64,000 nt of DNA from the NCBI RefSeq assembly GCF_033115175.1, contig NC_084827.1, positions 180,752,388 through 180,816,387 on the forward strand, written 5' to 3'. The stretch comes from Lepus europaeus. Taxonomy: Eukaryota; Chordata; Mammalia; Lagomorpha; Leporidae. The position numbers and the translations under genes are program-made. Under the pieces are notes generated by a model, which was given only the letters and a program-made list of their open reading frames with translations, made no database searches and was not told the origin of the DNA. Below are positions 25,101 to 34,734 of this stretch, piece after piece; the first letter of the stretch is position 1; every line of letters starts with the position of its first letter.

Positions 25101-26127
25101 TTCCAGGTGGAGGTGGGATGTGAACAGAGGTGTTCCCTAGTGAGAGTGTGGGAGGGGCCTTCCAGGTGGAGGTGTTCCCTAGTGAGAGTGTGGGAGGGGC
25201 CTTCCGGGTGCAGGTGGGATGTGAACAGAGGTGTTAGCTAGTGACAGTGTGGGAGAGCTCTTCGAGGTGGAGGTGTTACCCAGTAAGAGTGTGGGAGGGG
25301 CCTTCCAGGTGGAGGTGGGATGTGAACAGAGGTGTTCCCTAGTGAGAGTGTGGGAGGGGCCTTCCAGGTGGAGGTGTTCCCTAGTGAGAGTGTGGGAGGG
25401 GCCTTCCGGGTGCAGGTGGGATGTGAACAGAGGTGTTAGCTAGTGACAGTGTGGGAGAGCTCTTCGAGGTGGAGGTGTTACCCAGTAAGAGTGTGGGAGG
25501 GGCCTTCCAGGTGGAGGTGTTCCCTAATGAGAGTGTGGGAGGGGCCTTCCAGGTGGAGGTGTTACCCAGTAAGAGTGTGGGAGGAGCCCTTCCGGGTGCA
25601 GGTGGGATGTGAACAGAGGTGTTCCCTAGTGAGAGTGTGGGAGGGGCCTTCCAGGTGGAGGTGTTCCCTAGTGAGAGTGTGGGAGGGGCCCTTCCGGGTG
25701 CAGGTGGGATGTGAACAGAGGTGTTCCCTAGTGAGAGTGTGGGAGGGGCCTTCCGGGTGCAGGTGGGATGTGAACAGAGGTGTTCCCTAGTGACAGTGTG
25801 CTCCCCTCACCTGCCATGCTTCATACCATCAGTGCCAGACTTGCCTTCGCTCGCATTTGGGGGAAGCACACTCTGCTGTTGGAAGTTGAGACCTCTTGGT
25901 TTGCTTTTTCAAAAGTATCCAGGCCACTAGGAGGCGCAGTGTTGTCTGAAATCAGAGCAGATGTCCTTGCAGTTGAGGATGTCGATGAGAGTGGCGGTGG
26001 AGTGGCGCTGCCATCTAACCGGGAGTGCGTGTGTCTCTCTCACACAGAGCCCGCCCCCGTGCCGCCGATTCCTAACGAGCAGCAGCTGGCCAGACTGACC
26101 GATTATGTGGCTTTCCTGGAGAACTGA
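13084..26127 (+). CDS. COPS8: COP9 signalosome subunit 8 (CSN8), complete, eight coding exons
   Basis: CSN8 is the smallest classical subunit of the COP9 signalosome, the nuclear and cytoplasmic complex that removes NEDD8 from cullins and so controls cullin-RING ubiquitin ligases. The coding exons are 13084-13161, 13839-13909, 15198-15246, 16307-16439, 21831-21938, 23177-23239, 24056-24103 and 26048-26127. Joined, they give 209 residues, the length I know for mammalian CSN8, starting [13 protein letters not shown] and ending DYVAFLEN. The protein is a single PCI-type fold: helical repeats through about residue 110, then a winged-helix part and a proline-rich linker near residues 183-193. All introns are GT-AG. 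The first ATG has A at -3; a second in-frame ATG at codon 6 (13099) has a stronger context (G at -3 and +4) and could be used. Identification rests on my memory of the mammalian protein and the near-exact match across every exon. Confidence 0.97.
13515..13764 (-). mobile_element. Old CSINE in COPS8 intron 1
   Basis: Reverse-orientation copy with eroded tail and recognisable blocks 'cccaaatggccgccagggcc', 'cttccaggtctcccacgcgg' and 'ccaggccacagcagggagcg'. It is GC-shifted relative to other copies, having sat beside the CpG island. Confidence 0.8.
13839..13909 (+). CDS. COPS8: COPS8 coding exon 2 (residues 27-50)
   Basis: Acceptor TTCTAG, then [13 protein letters not shown] to LLHND plus two bases of Met50. 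Donor GTGAGT starts at 13910. The Met codon is split AT|G with exon 3. Confidence 0.96.
13910..15197 (+). other. COPS8 intron 2, no repeat recognised
   Basis: The first two thirds are GC-rich and the last 300 bp are AT-rich. I see no SINE or LINE in it and no alternative exon with coding similarity. Confidence 0.6.
15198..15246 (+). CDS. COPS8: COPS8 coding exon 3 (residues 50-66)
   Basis: Acceptor ACATTAG, completion of Met50, then [16 protein letters not shown], ending at a codon boundary before an optimal donor GTAAGT. At 49 nt this is a short exon. Confidence 0.96.
15247..16306 (+). other. COPS8 intron 3, no repeat recognised
   Basis: About 1.06 kb of unique-looking sequence ending in acceptor TTACAG. 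AATAAA-type strings near 16080-16106 are followed directly by further intron and exon 4, so they are not taken as a gene end, though intronic polyadenylation is possible. Confidence 0.5.
16307..16439 (+). CDS. COPS8: COPS8 coding exon 4 (residues 67-110)
   Basis: The longest coding exon: [19 protein letters not shown] through [11 protein letters not shown] plus the first base of Asp111. Acceptor ACAG, donor GTGCGT. It covers the central helices of the PCI region. Confidence 0.97.
17541..17783 (+). repeat. Perfect 119-bp tandem duplication in intron 4
   Basis: Copy 1 runs 17541-17659 and copy 2 17660-17778, apparently without mismatch, with a further 5 bp (gtggg) of a third start. Identity implies a recent event, or copy number variation in the population. 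Confidence 0.92.
18753..19062 (+). mobile_element. CSINE in COPS8 intron 4
   Basis: Sense-orientation copy with head 'gaggggcagagggtgaggta', body 'tcaagtcctggctgctccgc' and 'ttggggagtgaaccagcaga', and an A-rich tail to about 19062. It lies about 120 bp upstream of the minisatellite. Confidence 0.85.
19182..20068 (+). repeat. 39-bp minisatellite, 23 units, most with an E-box
   Basis: The unit is 39 bp (38 bp where one C of the C-run is missing). It carries agCACGTGtgc, the block gcagcgcaggccctcgggag and accacccccc. I count 23 units, 16 with an exact CACGTG; the others have CACGCG, CACATG or, at the right end, CACTTG. The unit has no stop codon in most frames and is divisible by three, so it opens false reading frames of about 270-370 codons on both strands. 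It is intronic, in COPS8 intron 4. Confidence 0.95.
20170..20496 (+). mobile_element. Diverged CSINE in intron 4
   Basis: An older copy. The 3' half is clear: 'gggcatttgaggcataaacc', 'agtggatgaaagacctttct' and an (AAAC)n tail at 20468-20485. The 5' half is heavily mutated, so the left edge is approximate. Confidence 0.6.
20925..21131 (-). mobile_element. CSINE in intron 4
   Basis: Reverse-orientation copy with an internal gap after 'tttatttaagatttat', then 'ccaggagctccttctgggtc' to 'ctgcgccacagcaccagccc'. The loss of the middle of the tail region makes it shorter than a full copy. Confidence 0.8.
21831..21938 (+). CDS. COPS8: COPS8 coding exon 5 (residues 111-147)
   Basis: Acceptor CCCCCAG, then the rest of Asp111, [19 protein letters not shown] through VEEAVK, plus one base of Gly147; donor GTAATT. 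This segment is the end of the PCI helices and the start of the winged-helix part. Confidence 0.97.
21939..22540 (+). other. Left part of COPS8 intron 5, nothing recognised
   Basis: Unique-looking intronic sequence without a recognisable repeat or alternative exon. Confidence 0.45.
22655..22745 (+). repeat. MIR remnant in intron 5
   Basis: The order 'gttgtgtgagctggggtaga', 'tcacttggctccctaagctt', 'tgttttccatacctgtta' matches the MIR core closely ('ttgtgtgaccttgggcaagtcacttaacctctctgagcctcagtttc'). Confidence 0.7.
23177..23239 (+). CDS. COPS8: COPS8 coding exon 6 (residues 147-168)
   Basis: Acceptor CCGTAG, completion of Gly147, [20 protein letters not shown], then one base of Val168; donor GTAGGT. 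Confidence 0.96.
23528..23672 (-). mobile_element. CSINE fragment in intron 6
   Basis: Reverse-orientation 3' part only: 'ttttttaagattgatttgtt', 'gaaagagtgagagaggcaga', 'ccatccgctgtttcactcca', ending within the 'caggtctc' block. The head is missing. Confidence 0.75.
24056..24103 (+). CDS. COPS8: COPS8 coding exon 7 (residues 168-184)
   Basis: Acceptor AATGCAG, completion of Val168, [15 protein letters not shown], then one base of Glu184; donor GTATGT. At 48 nt it is in frame with its neighbours, so skipping it would remove 16 residues without a frameshift. Confidence 0.95.
24151..24174 (+). repeat. Poly-T tract of 24
   Basis: Uninterrupted T-run in intron 7, 47 bp after the exon 7 donor. 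It could be the relic tail of a reverse-inserted retroelement, but no SINE body adjoins it. Confidence 0.8.
24375..24490 (+). repeat. L2 3'-end remnant in intron 7
   Basis: 'ataagctgcttgaggatggg', 'ctatagcaggacctggaacg' and 'gaggcacttagtagttactt' follow the order of the L2 3' end ('taagctccttgagggcaggg ... cctggcacatagtaggcacttaataaa'). Confidence 0.7.
24490..25800 (+). repeat. Composite 42/59-bp minisatellite in intron 7
   Basis: The short unit is 42 bp ('gtgttccctagtgagagtgt' then 'gggaggggccttccaggtgg' then ag). A longer unit has 17 extra bp (gtgggatgtgaacagag). They alternate, giving a 101-bp higher-order period (for example 24827, 24928, 25029). About 25 units are present. The array ends roughly 250 bp before exon 8. 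The frames it opens are short (up to 115 codons) and repetitive, so I do not call them genes. Confidence 0.93.
26048..26127 (+). CDS. COPS8: COPS8 coding exon 8 (residues 184-209) and stop
   Basis: Acceptor CACACAG, completion of Glu184, [16 protein letters not shown], then TDYVAFLEN and TGA at 26125-26127. The C terminus matches the family end exactly as I remember it. Confidence 0.97.
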
Positions 26128-26655
26128 TGGATCCCAGAGTTCAAGATCCACCTTCAGAATCTTGTCCATTGACGCGTAGAGAAACATAAAATTGTATTTC
26201 CAATTTCTTGGCTGGATTAAGCACCTCAGCATTCCTGAGTATGTGATAAAATGCACGTGTACTATAAAGTGTACTATATATACTTTGTCCTCACACGTCC
26301 TGAAAAGTCATTGAAATAATTCTCCTCATTTAAGATTCAGCAGTGTGGATGGCGCCTGTCAGTATTGTGCAGTTTCTGTTTCCAGGGATGAGGCTTCATG
26401 TAGAACAGTGGTTGTCAGCGGTCTTTGTGCTCCCCCGCACACGCCGCACTCCCATCTGTGCTGTTGGCTGGTGGCCGCCGTGACTGGCTGAGGTTCGCGG
26501 AGGACGGTCCCCGCGGGCCACCCCTGGATTGCTGGGGACTGTGACTCATCCTCATTGGAGAAAATGCTCTCTTCTCCCCTGCCCCTGAGAATCACTAGTG
26601 CAGATACAGAAAAATAGCCACGGAACAAATAAACCGTTTCCATAGTAAACCAAGT
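26128..26655 (+). other. COPS8: COPS8 3' UTR, proximal form
   Basis: Runs from the stop codon to just past the first good polyadenylation signal, AATAAA at 26628-26633. No SINE interrupts it. The end is inferred from the signal and not from transcript data. Confidence 0.6.
26628..26633 (+). terminator. COPS8: Polyadenylation signal, proximal
   Basis: Canonical AATAAA 500 bp after the COPS8 stop codon, followed by T-rich sequence at 26668-26674, as expected of a functional site. Confidence 0.55.
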
Positions 26656-26659
26656 CAGT

Positions 26660-27720
26660 AACATCGAGTTTTTTCCAATAGTAAAACCCTTGCTGGCAGT
26701 GGAGGGCTTCCCGGGGTGTATGGAGCTGTCAGGCCTCCTCCAGGAGGGGCAGTGTGGACTGCACGCTGGGGTTGGAGCTGCTTAGAGAAGCCAGGCACTA
26801 AGGCCGCTGTCCTGCCGCCTCTTGGCTGTGTGCCTTGGTTCAGGTTCTGTGTGGAGAATCCCTGGACACGTGCTTCTCCGGGGGGGGGATAGCCCTCTGA
26901 GTATTTGAAGCTGTTTAGTGTATCTTTAGGTTGAAACACCCCTTAGTTCAGTTACTCTGCATTTGTTCAGTTAAATACTTAATTGGATTCTTTAACTGCC
27001 ATCTGAGATAGTTTCTGAAAATATTACTATTTGTGCACACTCTAGCATGGACAAACTCTAGTATCATTGTCTCAAGAAATGAGCTTCAGTTGAAAGGAAT
27101 CTTGTGGATCTCTAGTGTTCACCTAACGTATGTTATTATTTTAAATATTTTGACTCAATTTTTCGTAACAGATATGGAAATCCCTTTTAAATCGTAATTG
27201 ATCACCAAGTCATGTTGTTACAACTCCCTCACAGTTGCAGAAGCAGTAATTCAAGACATCAGAAGATCCATAGTGAGTTTGTGATGAAACCGTCTTTAAC
27301 TCCCAGGTATTAAATACAAATTGTATCCGTGGAACAACCCACGTGTTTGCTAGCAGGATGGGTTGAATAAACAGCCCAGCAGACGGCAGAGGAGTACAGG
27401 TGACGTCGGCTCCGGAGTGGGAGTGGAGAGCAAGAGGTGCCGCACCGCAGGGTGGCAGAGGGCGGCCGTTAGCCGTCCTGAGAACAGATGAGCGGCTCCT
27501 GCTTCTAGAAGAAATCTTTGACGGGAGAACCAAAAGTGAATGAAAACAGTTCTGCAGAGAGGGAGAAGGTGGCAAACTGCTGTGTGAGAGAGGTTGTCCC
27601 GAGGGATCCTGACCCTGTGTTCATTATCCGTAGGAGACGCTCTGCGGGCACACGGAGACTCGGTGTGATTTCACGCTGTGATTTCACGGTGTAATCTCAC
27701 AGAACAGTCTGTGTCCTTGT
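26660..27720 (+). other. Possible distal 3' UTR or intergenic
   Basis: Unique-looking sequence between the two candidate polyadenylation signals. It contains a small direct repeat of 'gtgatttcac' type at 27664-27700. No coding signal and no recognised transposon. Confidence 0.35.
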
Positions 27721-27724
27721 CATC

Positions 27725-27730
27725 AATAAA
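27725..27730 (+). terminator. COPS8: Polyadenylation signal, distal candidate
   Basis: AATAAA in an A/T-rich context ('tcatcaataaaagcatgtg'). It would give a 3' UTR of about 1.6 kb if used. Confidence 0.4.
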
Positions 27731-27759
27731 AGCATGTGATAGAATATAATCGCTAATTA

Positions 27760-28980
27760 TGTAATGTGTTTAGACGCCAGTAGTCCTGAATTTGCTTTGG
27801 AAACCTCATCATTTTTCCTGCTAGATGGTAGTGCTTCTTACCTCTGTCCCCTGGAAGGCCTGGAGTCGCTGCTCCTGCTTGCAGGGAGCAGCACCAGTGC
27901 CTAGATGAGGCTCTGATTCCATCTTCAACTACAGGGAATGCATTTTTATAGAACAGTTAACGTCAGGTCCAGAGCAGTAAGGGACAGCCTATCTCTGATA
28001 CGAGGTGTCCCAGTTCAAGGAGGTGTTCTAAGACTCTGGGCTCTGACAGACATCTATAGAAGCTGATTGAAGTTAGCTTCCACTAGCCAAAATGAGACAG
28101 TTTGACCATGAAAGATGTGTGTATGTATTTATGTTTTCAACACAGGTTTATAATTGTGCTAAGATAACTTCCATCTTTGTGCAACAAGGCAAGGTAAGTG
28201 CTTGATTCCATCCCTGCCCCCCAGCCCCCGCCTTCACTGATACAGTTTTGGGACACCCAGATGATGCCCTAGCAGTATCTGGAGCAACCACATTGAACCT
28301 GCAGGGGAGCCAGAGAACTGCTGACGAAAAGCTCTTCCTGGAAGAACGCCGCCTGCGTAATAGGACTCGAGAAAGAGGACGTGGCAGCAAGAAGGAATCC
28401 TGGCAGTCAGTGCTGGGAGCTGCTAGGCCGCAGGATGAGAAAGGGAGACCGAGCGTGAAGCACACCCCTGAGATGGCGACCGAGAGTCAGGGTGGTGGAG
28501 CCGGCTGGGAGTACGTGAGGATTTCTGCTCCTCAGTGGAGTGTTCTGACTGACGGTAGTGCCAGGAACAGAGAGCATAGAAACAGCCCACCTGCAGGCAC
28601 CAGGAGCAGTGGAAGAGCTCAGACCTGAGAGGAGAGAGCTGCAGCAGGCCCCCAGGGCAGTCACTGACTGCAGCAAGTGTGGATCCAGGGGTTCCTCCAG
28701 ACAGAAGAAGGAAACCAAGCAGAGTCCCAAAGCCCAGAAAACCCCAGAGGGTAAGTGGGAAGAAAAAGGTGAAGGGTCAGTAACCCCTGCAAGCCACAAA
28801 CAGCGTACCTACAAGCACAGAGGGTTGAGGGGCCATTACCCTCCCGGGAGCAGAAAGGTCTTTGCTGTGTAAAAGAGGTATAGTTTCAATCTTCCTGTGT
28901 GATTAGAAGTTAAAAGTATGCCAATGCAAATACTGGTCGAAAGAGAGCTAGTGCCTCCAACACAAATTAAAGGCAAGAAG
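27760..28980. other. Intergenic, unidentified
   Basis: Includes two overlapping + frames of 126 and 104 codons (28248-28628 and 28558-28872) rich in Arg, Lys, Glu and Ser. I recognise no domain in them, and a retroelement origin is as likely as anything. No promoter or splice evidence supports a gene. Confidence 0.3.
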
Positions 28981-28997
28981 CATTATAGAAAAGATTT

Positions 28998-29264
28998 GTT
29001 TTAAAGATTTATTTAAAAGGCAGAGTGACAAGATCTCCCATCACAGTGGCTGCAGCAGCCGGGCTCAGCCAGGCCTAAGCCTGGAGCATCTCCTGGGTCT
29101 CTTACGTGGACGGCAAGGGTCCAAGAACTTTGGCCATTTGCACTGCTTTCCCTGGCACATCAACAAGAAACTGGGTCAGAAGTGAAGCAGCAGGACTCAA
29201 ACCAGTGCCTATGTGGGACATGCGTGCTGCAGGCGGCATCTTAATGCACTACAACTCCCATCCA
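28998..29264 (-). mobile_element. CSINE, diverged
   Basis: Reverse-orientation copy from 'ttttaaagatttatttaaaa' to 'taatgcactacaactcccat'. It is flanked by imperfect agaaaa(t)gattt repeats (28987 and 29265), which suggest its target-site duplication. Confidence 0.75.
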
Positions 29265-29284
29265 GAAAATGATTTTTAATGAAA

Positions 29285-29720
29285 AGTATGCTGCATCAGT
29301 TTCCTGTTGCTGCTGTAACAAATCGCTGTTAACTTCCTGGCCCGGACCAACACCACAGTTGACCTCACAGCAGTGCAGGACGAGGTCCTATGTGGGCATC
29401 AGTGGACTAACGTGAGACGACGGGGCTCCCTCCCCTTCCAGAGGCCGCAGCGCTCCATGAGTCCTGGGCCCCTCCACTTGAAGGCCAGCATTGTACTGAG
29501 TCCTTTCCACACCTGTGCCCCTCTCGTTCTCTGCTTCCCGTTCGCACCGTTGATGCTTGTGATCAATTGGGAGACCCAGCATAATCGCCCAGGTGTAAGG
29601 GAAGCCAATTAGCAGCCTAATCTGTCCACTAGCTTGAGGATGACCCTCTCTCGAATAACCTAATACAGTCGCAGGTTCAACGGATTCAGAGATGCACATC
29701 TTTGGGGACTGTTATTCCAT
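29285..29720 (+). repeat. Ancient mammalian interspersed repeat
   Basis: Starts with 'catcagtttcctgttgctgc' then 'tgtaacaaat' and ends with 'catctttggggactgttatt'. I know this layout from a common old repeat of placental genomes in which the first part is followed by an acagttctgg block and the last by a gggggccattattc block. I cannot assign the class. Confidence 0.5.
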
Positions 29721-30199
29721 CCAAGAGGTCAGTTCAACACAGCAGGGATAAAATCTACATCTGTATTCAAATGTAAGAGGAAATTGACAGACCCGAAAGG
29801 AAAAAGTCGTCTACCACTGTATTGGGAGATGTTGCCATGTTTCTCAGTTGCTGATGTCATCAGAAGAGCACAGAGGAGGTGACACTTACCTGACTGACGT
29901 AAAACCCTGCACCTGAAAGCGACAGACGACACACTTTCCATGCTGTTCCAGGCATTTGCCAAAATTGAGCACTTACTGGACCATGAAGCCCTCATACATT
30001 TACAAAGAATGGAAATAACTAATTCATTCACAGAAAACAATGCAAATAGGATTTTTAAAATGGCAAAAATACAGAAATTACTAGGAAATTTAATTGCTTA
30101 GGATGCAGTATTCCCAAATTACTTACGGATCAAAAAATATTTCTAATTTAATGAAGTGTAAGTATATAATGAAACACAAAATTCAGGCTGGGCTTTGAT

Positions 30200-32430
30200 C
30201 AGAGACAAATGTATACGCTGAAAAAGTAGAAAATACTAAAAAGTAAAAAATCTGTTTTAGAGAAGTAAAGAGGCAAAATGGTAAACTAATCTCTCAAAAG
30301 TAATCCTAAATCACAAAGAAGTGAGACATAATAAAGAGCATATCAATGAAATAGTAAACAAAACAGCACAAATTGACAAAAACAAAAGTTGGTGCTTTGT
30401 AAGGATGAACAAAATTGACAAATCCCTAAAAAGGCTGATAAATGAGGAGGGAACACAACCTGGGCACACTGGAAATCAGAAGAGGTGGTTAGAGGATGAT
30501 AGGGCAATCTTACGCCAACAAACATGAAAATTTTAATTGGAAAAAATCTTTGAAAAGGGCACCTAATATTTTTTTAAAGTTTATTCATATCTTAATAGGT
30601 ATGAAAGTGACTTGGTTATTAAAATCCTCCCCACAGACACAGGGACATTTATTTATGCATTTAAGAAATACAGTGGCTTTATACAATTATTCCAAATAGA
30701 ATAAATGACAGCTAACTTAATGAAGCTAGAACATTATAAATTTCAAGCCACTACACTTAGGAACATTGATGCTAAAATCTATAACTAAATGTTAGGAAAT
30801 CAGGTCCAGCAACAGTGAAAAGACTTGTTATGGCCAAATGGAGTTCATTTGAAGGATGACATAGTAACTTGCCATGAGACACTCAGTATGGTGTGTTGCG
30901 TCACCAGGGAGGAGTCATACAATGGTTGTCTCAGTATATACAGAAAAGTGGACTCTAGAGTCCCTGAAGAAATCCTTCCAAGCAGGATGGAATAACAGAA
31001 ACCCTATTTATTCTGCTGGAAGCAGACAAGATTTTTGAAAAGCTTTTCAAGACACTGCACATCCGGCACCTAAGTTACCAGTGATCCCAGAGAGTCCAAC
31101 ACCCATTCATAATGAAGAACTCTTATAAAAGAGGGTGTCTCCATCCAGGAAGTGTTCATGGGAAAGTTGGCAGCAGACTTCACACAGAATGGAGCATTAC
31201 TGAGAGCTTGTCGGCTGATGCTGAGACAAGATGCTTTCTGTTACCTCCTGTATTCAGCATTGCACTGGGAATCCTGGTCCGTGTATTAAGACACAGAAAC
31301 AGCCCAGGGATGAGGATGTACAGTCAGCAGTACTCACAGGTGCAGTTTTGTGCCTGGGAAAAATAGGTGAATCTACTAAAAGTGAGTTTATTGGTGTGGC
31401 TAAGAGAAAATTAGCAACACTTGAGTATCCTACTCAATTTGTGGTCTAAACATCCAATGCACCTGCTGTCTACTGCAGAACAGTTTCCCCCTAGGATTGA
31501 CAGTTTGAGTTTAAAATTCATAAAGGACTCTTCAAAGCCACAATTAGCCAAGCCAGTCTTTTGAAAGGACAATGATAGATGACTGACACGACCAGAGATC
31601 AAGACGTGAAAAGCTACTTAACTCGCTGCTATGACAAGGGTAGACCTAGGTGCCAATGGAACATAGTAGCGAGGTCCAGACAGCCCACTTAGTCGCATTC
31701 AAGGCAAAACTGCAGTGCAGCAGGGAACGAGATTACTGTTCCCAATGAATTATGCTATTTCAGTGGGCACTCACACTGGAGAATATGGTTTTAGCTTTTA
31801 ACTCCAGATTCATCACAGATATAAAAGGGTATAATGCTTGAAGGAAGGCATAGGAACATATTTTTTCCAAACTTAGGTTGGTCCAGAAAGATAAATAACC
31901 ACAAAAATAATTAGCTTATGTTATTAAAAAAAAACTTTATCAAAAGACATGAGCAGAGTGAAAAGTTGTAGCAGAAGAAAAATTTAATAGGTACAGAAGA
32001 TGATTAAAACCTACAAATTAATTCTTAGAAGCCAGTGAAGCAATTAAAAATGGCTATCAGATGTGAGTATCTTACAAGAAGGCTATCAAAAACAAGCAGT
32101 GAACATAAAAATCCTCATTAGTCTTCAGGGAAATGAAAGTTAAAACCTGGAAGCCATGCCACAGCCTGCAGTATAATAGCCAAAATGAAGAGACACACCG
32201 TATACATTGTTGATAAGGATGTGGAACAATGGGTGCTCGTGCCCTCCTGGTGGCAGTATAAATTGACAGAACCACGTGGGACAGTGTAAAGTCAACATAG
32301 GGATAGTTTATGACAAGATTCTGGGAGTCATTCCAATAAACATTTACATACTATCAATAAAGTGTGCATTATCTCGTCCAGGGACTGTTACTTTAAAACA
32401 GTCCCAAACTAATAGCAATGCATTACACAT
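30200..32430 (+). mobile_element. Fragmented L1 ORF2 remnant
   Basis: Three blocks resemble L1 ORF2 in the right order. At 30320-30530 the frame reads HINEIVNKTAQIDKNKSWCF then NKIDKSLKRLI, matching the region just before the reverse-transcriptase core. At 31200-31320 there is 'caagatgctttctgttacct', the counterpart of the polymerase segment. At 32090-32290 'gttgataaggatgtggaaca' corresponds to the ORF2 C-terminal region. Stops, frameshifts and gaps are everywhere, so it is dead. The 200-300 bp between blocks are too eroded to name. Confidence 0.7.
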
Positions 32431-33036
32431 AGAATGGGCAAGTTGTGGTCTAGTTGTAAGATACCCCAATGATAATGGGCTGCAACCACAGGTGACCAGA
32501 TGAATGAACCTGCAGGTTGGTGCTGTGTAGACAACAGAAGAGGCTATTATATGATTCCTGTGTGTGCATAGCAGCTGGAGCACAGTGTTGGAACTCGTGT
32601 GTGCTGATGTGGAGGTAGTGACTGGGTAGGGGCACAGGTACTTTCTGGGGTGCTGCTGACCTCATTGTGTCCCTGTCGAAGGTTCACTGAGCTGTAACCT
32701 TGTGGCTTTTGCACGAAACTGCAGTGTATCATACTGTATCAAGTAAAAGGTACTTAGTAAAGGAATTGTTTTACGATGAAGTCAATAATGTTGCAGCTAT
32801 AAATTAACTGGCAGGAATAAATAGCCTTCCTTTATTTAAGTGACAAGTTATCATAACCTCATTTATAATAGAAACAAAGGAGATAAAATACAGAGTAAGT
32901 TTTAAAAGATGTATAAAATCCATCCACATGAGGAGCAGCACCTAAATCCTTCTGAAAGGCCCTGAAGTAGATTTGATCAAATGGAATGAAATTCCTTGTC
33001 CTTGACCAGAATAAATAGATATCAAGATGTCAGTTG

Positions 33037-33325
33037 TCTGGCCAGTGTTGTGGCATAGCAGGTAAAGCCGTCTCCTGTGACGCTGGCATCCCATATGGGT
33101 GCTGGTTTGTGTCTTGGCTGCCTCACTTCCAATCCAGCTCCGTGCTAACAGCCTGTGAAAAGCAGCAGAGGATCGCCCAAGCACATGGGCCCCTTCCACA
33201 CATGGGAGAGCTGGGTGAAGCTCCTGCCTCCTGACTTCAGCCTGGTCCAGCGCTGGCTGTTGCAGCACTTTGGGGAGTGAACCAGCAGATGGACGCTCTC
33301 TCTCTAACCTTTTAGTTAGTTGAGT
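33037..33325 (+). mobile_element. CSINE
   Basis: Sense copy from 'tggccagtgttgtggcatag' to 'agtgaaccagcagatggacg' and a short CT tract. The A-rich tail is largely lost. Confidence 0.8.
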
Positions 33326-33409
33326 CTTCAAAAATATGTCAGTTGTCCCTTAAATTAACGGCAGTTTAGCTTTTGTATGGAGAGTGAAAATCTGATTGCA
33401 AAAATAAAC

Positions 33410-33570
33410 CTAGAAAAAGTATGGGGTTAAGAGAATGTAGGACCTAAGCCATACCAGATGTTAAAACACAGTCTAAAGACAGCAAGAGTATGAATTGTTT
33501 ATAGTCAGTGGAAGGGAACGGAGATGAGAGATGGACCCCAAGTACAGAAATGGCCTGAAAGGTAAAGACA
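33410..33570 (+). mobile_element. L1 ORF2 fragment
   Basis: 'gccataccagatgttaaaac' followed by 'atggaccccaagtacagaaa' parallels the L1 segment that reads 'accagacttcaaattatac ... gaacccagaaataaac'. It is strongly decayed. Confidence 0.45.
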
Positions 33571-33589
33571 GCATCTTAGATCCCCGGGG

Positions 33590-33945
33590 AACTTAGCACA
33601 TTTTCAGCAGCTGTAACAACATATGCGATGGGGGTAATTTGTAAAGGAAAGAAGTTTATGTAACTCATGGTTCTGCAGGCTGGGAAGCCGGGAAGCCTTG
33701 TGCTGCATAAATGCATGGTAGAAAACAGACGGGCAACAGGGAGTGTGCGGAAGGGGCAAAACGTGAGGTGGACCTGCGTTTGGAACAGGCTGCTCAAGAT
33801 GGCTAATCCACCTTTGGAGATCTGCATTAACCCCTCTTGTGACCTAATCGCCTCTTAAGGATGCTACTTCAGCATGGTTACCTGGGGACCAGATTTCAAC
33901 CTGGGTTTCAGAGAGGACAAGTCACATTCAAGACAAAAGATGTAA
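33590..33945 (+). repeat. Ancient mammalian interspersed repeat, second copy type
   Basis: 'cagcagctgtaacaacatat', 'catggttctgcaggctggga' and 'gacctaatcgcctcttaagg' then 'ccagatttcaacctgggttt' follow a well-known old repeat ('gctgtaacaaaatacc ... ggttctggaggctgggaag ... gacctaatcacctc'). Family not assigned. Confidence 0.55.
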
Positions 33946-34210
33946 GCAGAAAATTCACCTGTGTGCACACACACAAACATTAAAAGAGTGTACCATAAAC
34001 ATAGAAAAAGATGTTCAAATTTATGCAAATTAAAAATGCATTGGAGTAATATTTATGACCCATCTAGCTGGCAAAACCCGGAGTGTATCTAGGTCCTCTG
34101 TGTAAGCTCTGGGAAGTGGGTTCTCTTTACCTTGCTGCTGGAATACAAGTTGGATCCATCCTTCTAGAAGGGAATTTGAACTACATGCCCATTTATCAAA
34201 AATTTACTTT

Positions 34211-34560
34211 TAGTTATTTTTATTATATATATTTAATAAATAAAATTTATTCATTTTAAAGGCAGAGTTACAAAGAAGCAGAGCAGAGAGAGGTCTTCCA
34301 TCACTGGCTCACTTTCTAGATGACTACAATATCCGGAGCTGTGCTGATCCAGCACCAGGAACCAGGAGCCTCCTCCGGGTCTCCCATGTGGGTGCAGGGG
34401 CCCAAGCACTTGAGCCATCTTCCCCTGTTTTCCCAGTGAACTGGATCCCAGAGAGCTGGATCGAAAGAGGAGCAGCTGGGACTCAAACTGGCACCCACAT
34501 GGGATGCCGGCATCACAGGCAGCGGCTTTACCCTCTACGCCACAGCACCGGCCCCGTGCC
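34211..34560 (-). mobile_element. CSINE nested in L1
   Basis: Full-length reverse copy, from 'tttattcattttaaaggcag' to 'cgccacagcaccggccccgt'. Imperfect atttactttt / atttactctt repeats at 34202-34211 and 34561-34570 look like the target-site duplication. Confidence 0.88.
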
Positions 34561-34734
34561 ATTTACTCTTTATCTCGTGAATTCAACCTTTAGGGACTTA
34601 TCCTGAAGGTAGAGCACTCATAATGTAAAAATATGTTTACACCAGGTTATTTCTGGCAGCAGCTCTTGTAATTGCAAAATATTCAAAACGACCCAGATGC
34701 TTATACATAAGATGTGTGAATCAGTGATGGCGTA

